Positions 5,657-7,723 of a DNA stretch of 7,723 nucleotides are shown piece after piece. The notes beneath the pieces were generated by a model. That model was not told where the DNA came from. It was given only the letters and a program-made list of their open reading frames with translations, and ran no database searches. Positions within the stretch are counted from its first letter, which is position 1. Each line of letters begins with the position of its first letter. Source of the stretch: Desulfovibrionaceae bacterium. Its GTDB lineage: Bacteria > Desulfobacterota > Desulfovibrionia > Desulfovibrionales > Desulfovibrionaceae. The position numbers were made by a program, and so were the translations under genes. Location of the stretch: assembly GCA_009783115.1 (NCBI GenBank), contig WRHT01000064.1, forward strand, positions 1-7,723, written 5' to 3'.

Positions 5657-6634
5657 ATGCACGTGTTGGTAACCGGCGCCGCGGGCTTTATCGGCTTTTT
5701 CCTGTGCCGGGCTCTCTTGGATCAGGGACATGAGGTATGCGGCCTGGACAATCTGGACGCCTATTATGACCCCCGTCTGAAACGGGATCGCCTGGCCCTG
5801 CTCCAGCCCTACCCGCATTTTCGCTTTCAGGAGCAGGACTTGGAGAATGGTCCGGCCTTGCGGCGGCTTTTCGCCGCTTCCTCCTTCACCCATGTCGTCA
5901 ACCTGGCCGCCCAGGCCGGGGTACGCTACAGCCTGGTCAACCCCGCGGCCTATCTGCAAAGCAACCTCCTGGGCTTTGGGGAACTCCTGGAGGTCTGCCG
6001 GCAATATCCGGTGGAACACTTGGTATATGCCTCTTCCAGTTCCGTTTATGGCGCAAGCCAGGACATCCCCCTCCGCCTCTCCGCGCGCACGGACAGTCCG
6101 CTGAACCTGTACGCGGCCAGCAAAAAGGCCAATGAACTCATGGCTCAGGCCTATAGCCACCTCTATCGCATCCCGGCCACCGGCCTACGTTTCTTCACAG
6201 TTTACGGTCCCTGGGGGCGACCGGATATGGCCTATTTTTCCTTCACCCAAAAAATTCTGGCCGGCGACCCGGTGCGGCTCTTCAATCACGGGCGCTTACA
6301 GCGCGATTTCACCTATGTTGATGATATTATTCAGGGACTGATGGCCTGCCTGTTGCGCCCACCTCAAACAGAATCCCCCGAGGTCCCGCACAAAATCTAT
6401 AACTTGGGAAATAACAAGGCCGTTGATTTGGAATATTTTGTGGCCGTGCTGGAAAATTATCTTGGCCGCAAGGCCCGGATTGAATACCTGCCCATGCAGC
6501 CCGGAGATGTTTATGTCACCTGTGCGGATATCGAGGATAGCGCCCGGGATCTCCGCTTTTCCCCCGGCACCGACATCGAAGCCGGCCTGATGCATTTCGT
6601 CCGCTGGTATAAAGATTACTATCACATTTCCTGA
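5657..6634 (+). CDS. NAD-dependent sugar-nucleotide epimerase, probably UDP-glucuronate 4-epimerase
   Basis: This is an extended short-chain dehydrogenase/reductase of 325 residues. It has the Rossmann motif TGAAGFIG (6-13), the acidic Asp31 that binds the NAD ribose (GLDNLDAYYD), NLAAQAGVRYS (82-92), SSSSVYG (126-132) and the catalytic pair Tyr152 and Lys156 (YAASK). TGLRFFTVYGPWGRPDMA (175-192), DFTYVDDI (217-224) and YNLGN (248-252) are typical of UDP-glucuronate 4-epimerases, which make UDP-galacturonate for surface polysaccharides. Specificity within this superfamily is hard to read from sequence, so UDP-glucose 4-epimerase-like activity is an alternative. The ATG at 5657 is supported by CGGAG six bases upstream. 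It is the last gene of the cluster, and a parS-like site begins one base after its stop codon. No other polysaccharide genes are visible in the window. Confidence 0.93.
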   Translation: MHVLVTGAAGFIGFFLCRALLDQGHEVCGLDNLDAYYDPRLKRDRLALLQPYPHFRFQEQDLENGPALRRLFAASSFTHVVNLAAQAGVRYSLVNPAAYLQSNLLGFGELLEVCRQYPVEHLVYASSSSVYGASQDIPLRLSARTDSPLNLYAASKKANELMAQAYSHLYRIPATGLRFFTVYGPWGRPDMAYFSFTQKILAGDPVRLFNHGRLQRDFTYVDDIIQGLMACLLRPPQTESPEVPHKIYNLGNNKAVDLEYFVAVLENYLGRKARIEYLPMQPGDVYVTCADIEDSARDLRFSPGTDIEAGLMHFVRWYKDYYHIS

Positions 6635-6635
6635 A

Positions 6636-6651
6636 TGTTTCACATGAAACA
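6636..6651. other. parS-like centromere site 1
   Basis: TGTTTCACATGAAACA differs from the widely conserved chromosomal parS consensus TGTTTCACGTGAAACA at one core base. ParB binds parS and spreads to form the partition complex. The site starts one base after the epimerase stop codon and lies about 220 bases before parA, the expected context. Confidence 0.9.
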
Positions 6652-6673
6652 ATCCTCATTCCAAACTTAAAAA

Positions 6674-6689
6674 TGTTTCATGTGAAACA
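6674..6689. other. parS-like centromere site 2
   Basis: TGTTTCATGTGAAACA is the exact reverse complement of site 1, 38 bases away centre to centre, and also differs from the parS consensus at one core base. Since the two copies are inverted, an RNA crossing both could fold into a 16-bp hairpin with a 22-base loop. Apart from ParB binding, that might affect transcription leaving the epimerase gene. Confidence 0.9.
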
Positions 6690-6775
6690 AGAAAATCCCC
6701 CGCCCGTCCTAGGAATCCACATGCTCCCAAAATTTTGCCCGGCCTAAAGCTCCTTCTCAAAAAAATCTAGACCTG

Positions 6776-6804
6776 TTGACAGTCACTTAAATTTCCCTTA
6801 AAAA
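6776..6804 (+). promoter_or_regulatory. Candidate sigma70 promoter of parAB
   Basis: A perfect -35 hexamer TTGACA (6776-6781) is followed after 17 bases by TAAAAA (6799-6804), a four-of-six match to the -10 consensus, in an AT-rich stretch. Transcription would start near 6811, leaving a leader of about 60 bases before parA. It lies about 90 bases after the second parS-like site, so ParB spreading could influence it. Confidence 0.6.
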
Positions 6805-6869
6805 TTCCAATAAACGCCTTCCACCTTCTTCCCGGCGTACTGAAAAACCCGCAGGCAAAGGAAAAACTT

Positions 6870-7652
6870 GTGACCAGAATCATTGCCATTGCCAACCAAA
6901 AAGGCGGAGTGGGCAAGACCACCACCGCCATCAATCTGGCCGCCTCCCTGGCCGTGATGGAAAAAAAAGTCCTGCTGGTGGACTGCGATCCCCAAGCCAA
7001 TTCCACAAGCGGCCTGGGGTTGGAGCACCAAATCCTCAAAGAAAACCTCTACACCGTGTTCTACACCCCCCAAGAAGCCCGCAAAGCCATCCACCCCACC
7101 TACACCCCCTTTATGGACCTGTTGCCCTCGAGTACGGACTTGGTGGCCGTGGAGTTGGAGCTAATCAATGAAATCAGCCGCGAATCCTACCTGGCCGAGG
7201 TGCTGAATACCGTAAAGGCCGACTATGAATTTATCCTGCTGGATTGCCCGCCTTCCCTGGGACTCATTACCATTAATTCCCTCTGCGCGGCCAAGGAACT
7301 GCTCATCCCCCTGCAGTGCGAATTTTTCGCCCTGGAAGGATTGGTCAGCCTGTTGCGCACCACCGAGCGGATCAAAAACCGCTTGAACCCGGATCTTTCC
7401 ATAACCGGCGTGGTGCTGACCATGTACGACAATCGCAACAACCTGGCCCGCCAGGTCAAGGCCGAGGTGCGTAAACACTTTCAGGACAAACTGATGGAAA
7501 CCGTCGTGCCGCGCAATGTCCGCCTTTCAGAGGCGCCCAGCCACGGCAAGTCCATCATTCGCTACGATATTAAATCCAAAGGCGCGGATGCATATATCTC
7601 GCTGGCCCGGGAGCTGATTATGCGCAACCCGGCAAAACAAAACAAAAACTGA
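6870..7652 (+). CDS. parA: Chromosome-partitioning ATPase ParA (Soj type)
   Basis: ParA is a nucleoid-binding ATPase that, with ParB bound at parS, moves newly replicated origin regions apart. The 260-residue protein has the deviant Walker A KGGVGKTT (11-18) with the signature lysine Lys11, the A' motif VLLVDCDPQ (34-42), and Walker B FILLDCPPS (121-129). It also carries the conserved segments EFFALEGL (151-158), TMYDNRNNLARQV (184-196) and PRNVRLSEAPSHGKSI (214-229). There is no N-terminal helix-turn-helix extension, so it is the short chromosomal Soj type rather than a plasmid type Ia ParA. The start is GTG 6870, with AAAGGA (6857-6862) seven bases upstream and the normal family N-terminus following. 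parB follows after 14 bases, and parS-like sites precede the gene. Confidence 0.97.
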   Translation: MTRIIAIANQKGGVGKTTTAINLAASLAVMEKKVLLVDCDPQANSTSGLGLEHQILKENLYTVFYTPQEARKAIHPTYTPFMDLLPSSTDLVAVELELINEISRESYLAEVLNTVKADYEFILLDCPPSLGLITINSLCAAKELLIPLQCEFFALEGLVSLLRTTERIKNRLNPDLSITGVVLTMYDNRNNLARQVKAEVRKHFQDKLMETVVPRNVRLSEAPSHGKSIIRYDIKSKGADAYISLARELIMRNPAKQNKN

Positions 7653-7655
7653 ACC

Positions 7656-7660
7656 AGGAG
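7656..7660 (+). promoter_or_regulatory. Ribosome binding site of parB
   Basis: AGGAG lies six bases before the ATG at 7667, just after the parA stop. It supports a real start for the truncated downstream gene. Confidence 0.8.
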
Positions 7661-7666
7661 ACTGTC

Positions 7667-7723
7667 ATGGCTGTAAGCCCCAATCGTCTCGGCCGCGGAC
7701 TCGGCACAGACATCCTCTTCGCC
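7667..7723 (+). CDS. parB: ParB (Spo0J-like) chromosome-partitioning protein, N-terminal 19 codons only
   Basis: Only the first 19 residues are inside the window. They contain NRLGRGLG (6-13), matching the short N-terminal GRGL box common in chromosomal ParB proteins, which contacts ParA and stimulates its ATPase. The CTPase, helix-turn-helix and dimerisation domains would lie to the right of the window. The position 14 bases after parA, a good ribosome binding site, and the nearby parS-like sites support the call. The length and integrity of the gene cannot be judged here. Confidence 0.88.
   Translation, partial: MAVSPNRLGRGLGTDILFA

Noticed and set aside
6636..6689. The parS pair as an ordinary intrinsic terminator
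   Set aside because: The 16-bp stem is possible, but the loop is 22 bases and no T-run follows. The match to the ParB site consensus next to parAB is a far better explanation.

Overview
The window looks like an ordinary chromosomal segment of a GC-rich sulfate-reducing-type deltaproteobacterium (Desulfovibrionales-like). This is an inference from the style of the CoaBC, epimerase and radical SAM proteins and from the gene arrangement. No marker gene fixes the taxonomy. I see no transposase, integrase, tRNA, rRNA, CRISPR array or phage gene.

The left part is read from the minus strand. It holds metK (S-adenosylmethionine synthetase, 811-1983), followed downstream by the first 209 codons of a radical SAM protein of the putative DNA modification/repair type (1-627, running off the left edge). 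The 183 bases between them contain a very stable GC hairpin, a run of eight G, and a second dyad at the possible starts of the radical SAM gene. Divergent from metK is an uncharacterised papain-like/C39-like cysteine peptidase (2094-2837). The 110 bases between those two genes are AT-rich and crowded with dyad symmetries.

The middle is a plus-strand gene cluster: pgpA (phospholipid synthesis), a 57-residue ORF that overlaps the next start by one base, coaBC (coenzyme A synthesis), an unrecognised 233-residue protein that overlaps the end of coaBC, and an extended-SDR sugar-nucleotide epimerase that is probably a UDP-glucuronate 4-epimerase. Gaps are very short or negative from pgpA to the epimerase, so this is probably one transcription unit.

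The right part is the chromosome-partition locus. Two parS-like 16-mers, exact reverse complements of each other, lie in the 235-base gap after the epimerase. A sigma70-like promoter, parA (soj) and the first 19 codons of parB follow. ParA, ParB and parS together form the chromosome segregation machinery, so the region may lie in the origin-proximal part of the chromosome.

There is no obvious new multi-gene system. The parts most worth a second look are the coupled 57-aa ORF before coaBC, the unknown protein after coaBC, the orphan cysteine peptidase, the paired parS sites, and the structured leaders of the radical SAM gene and pgpA.
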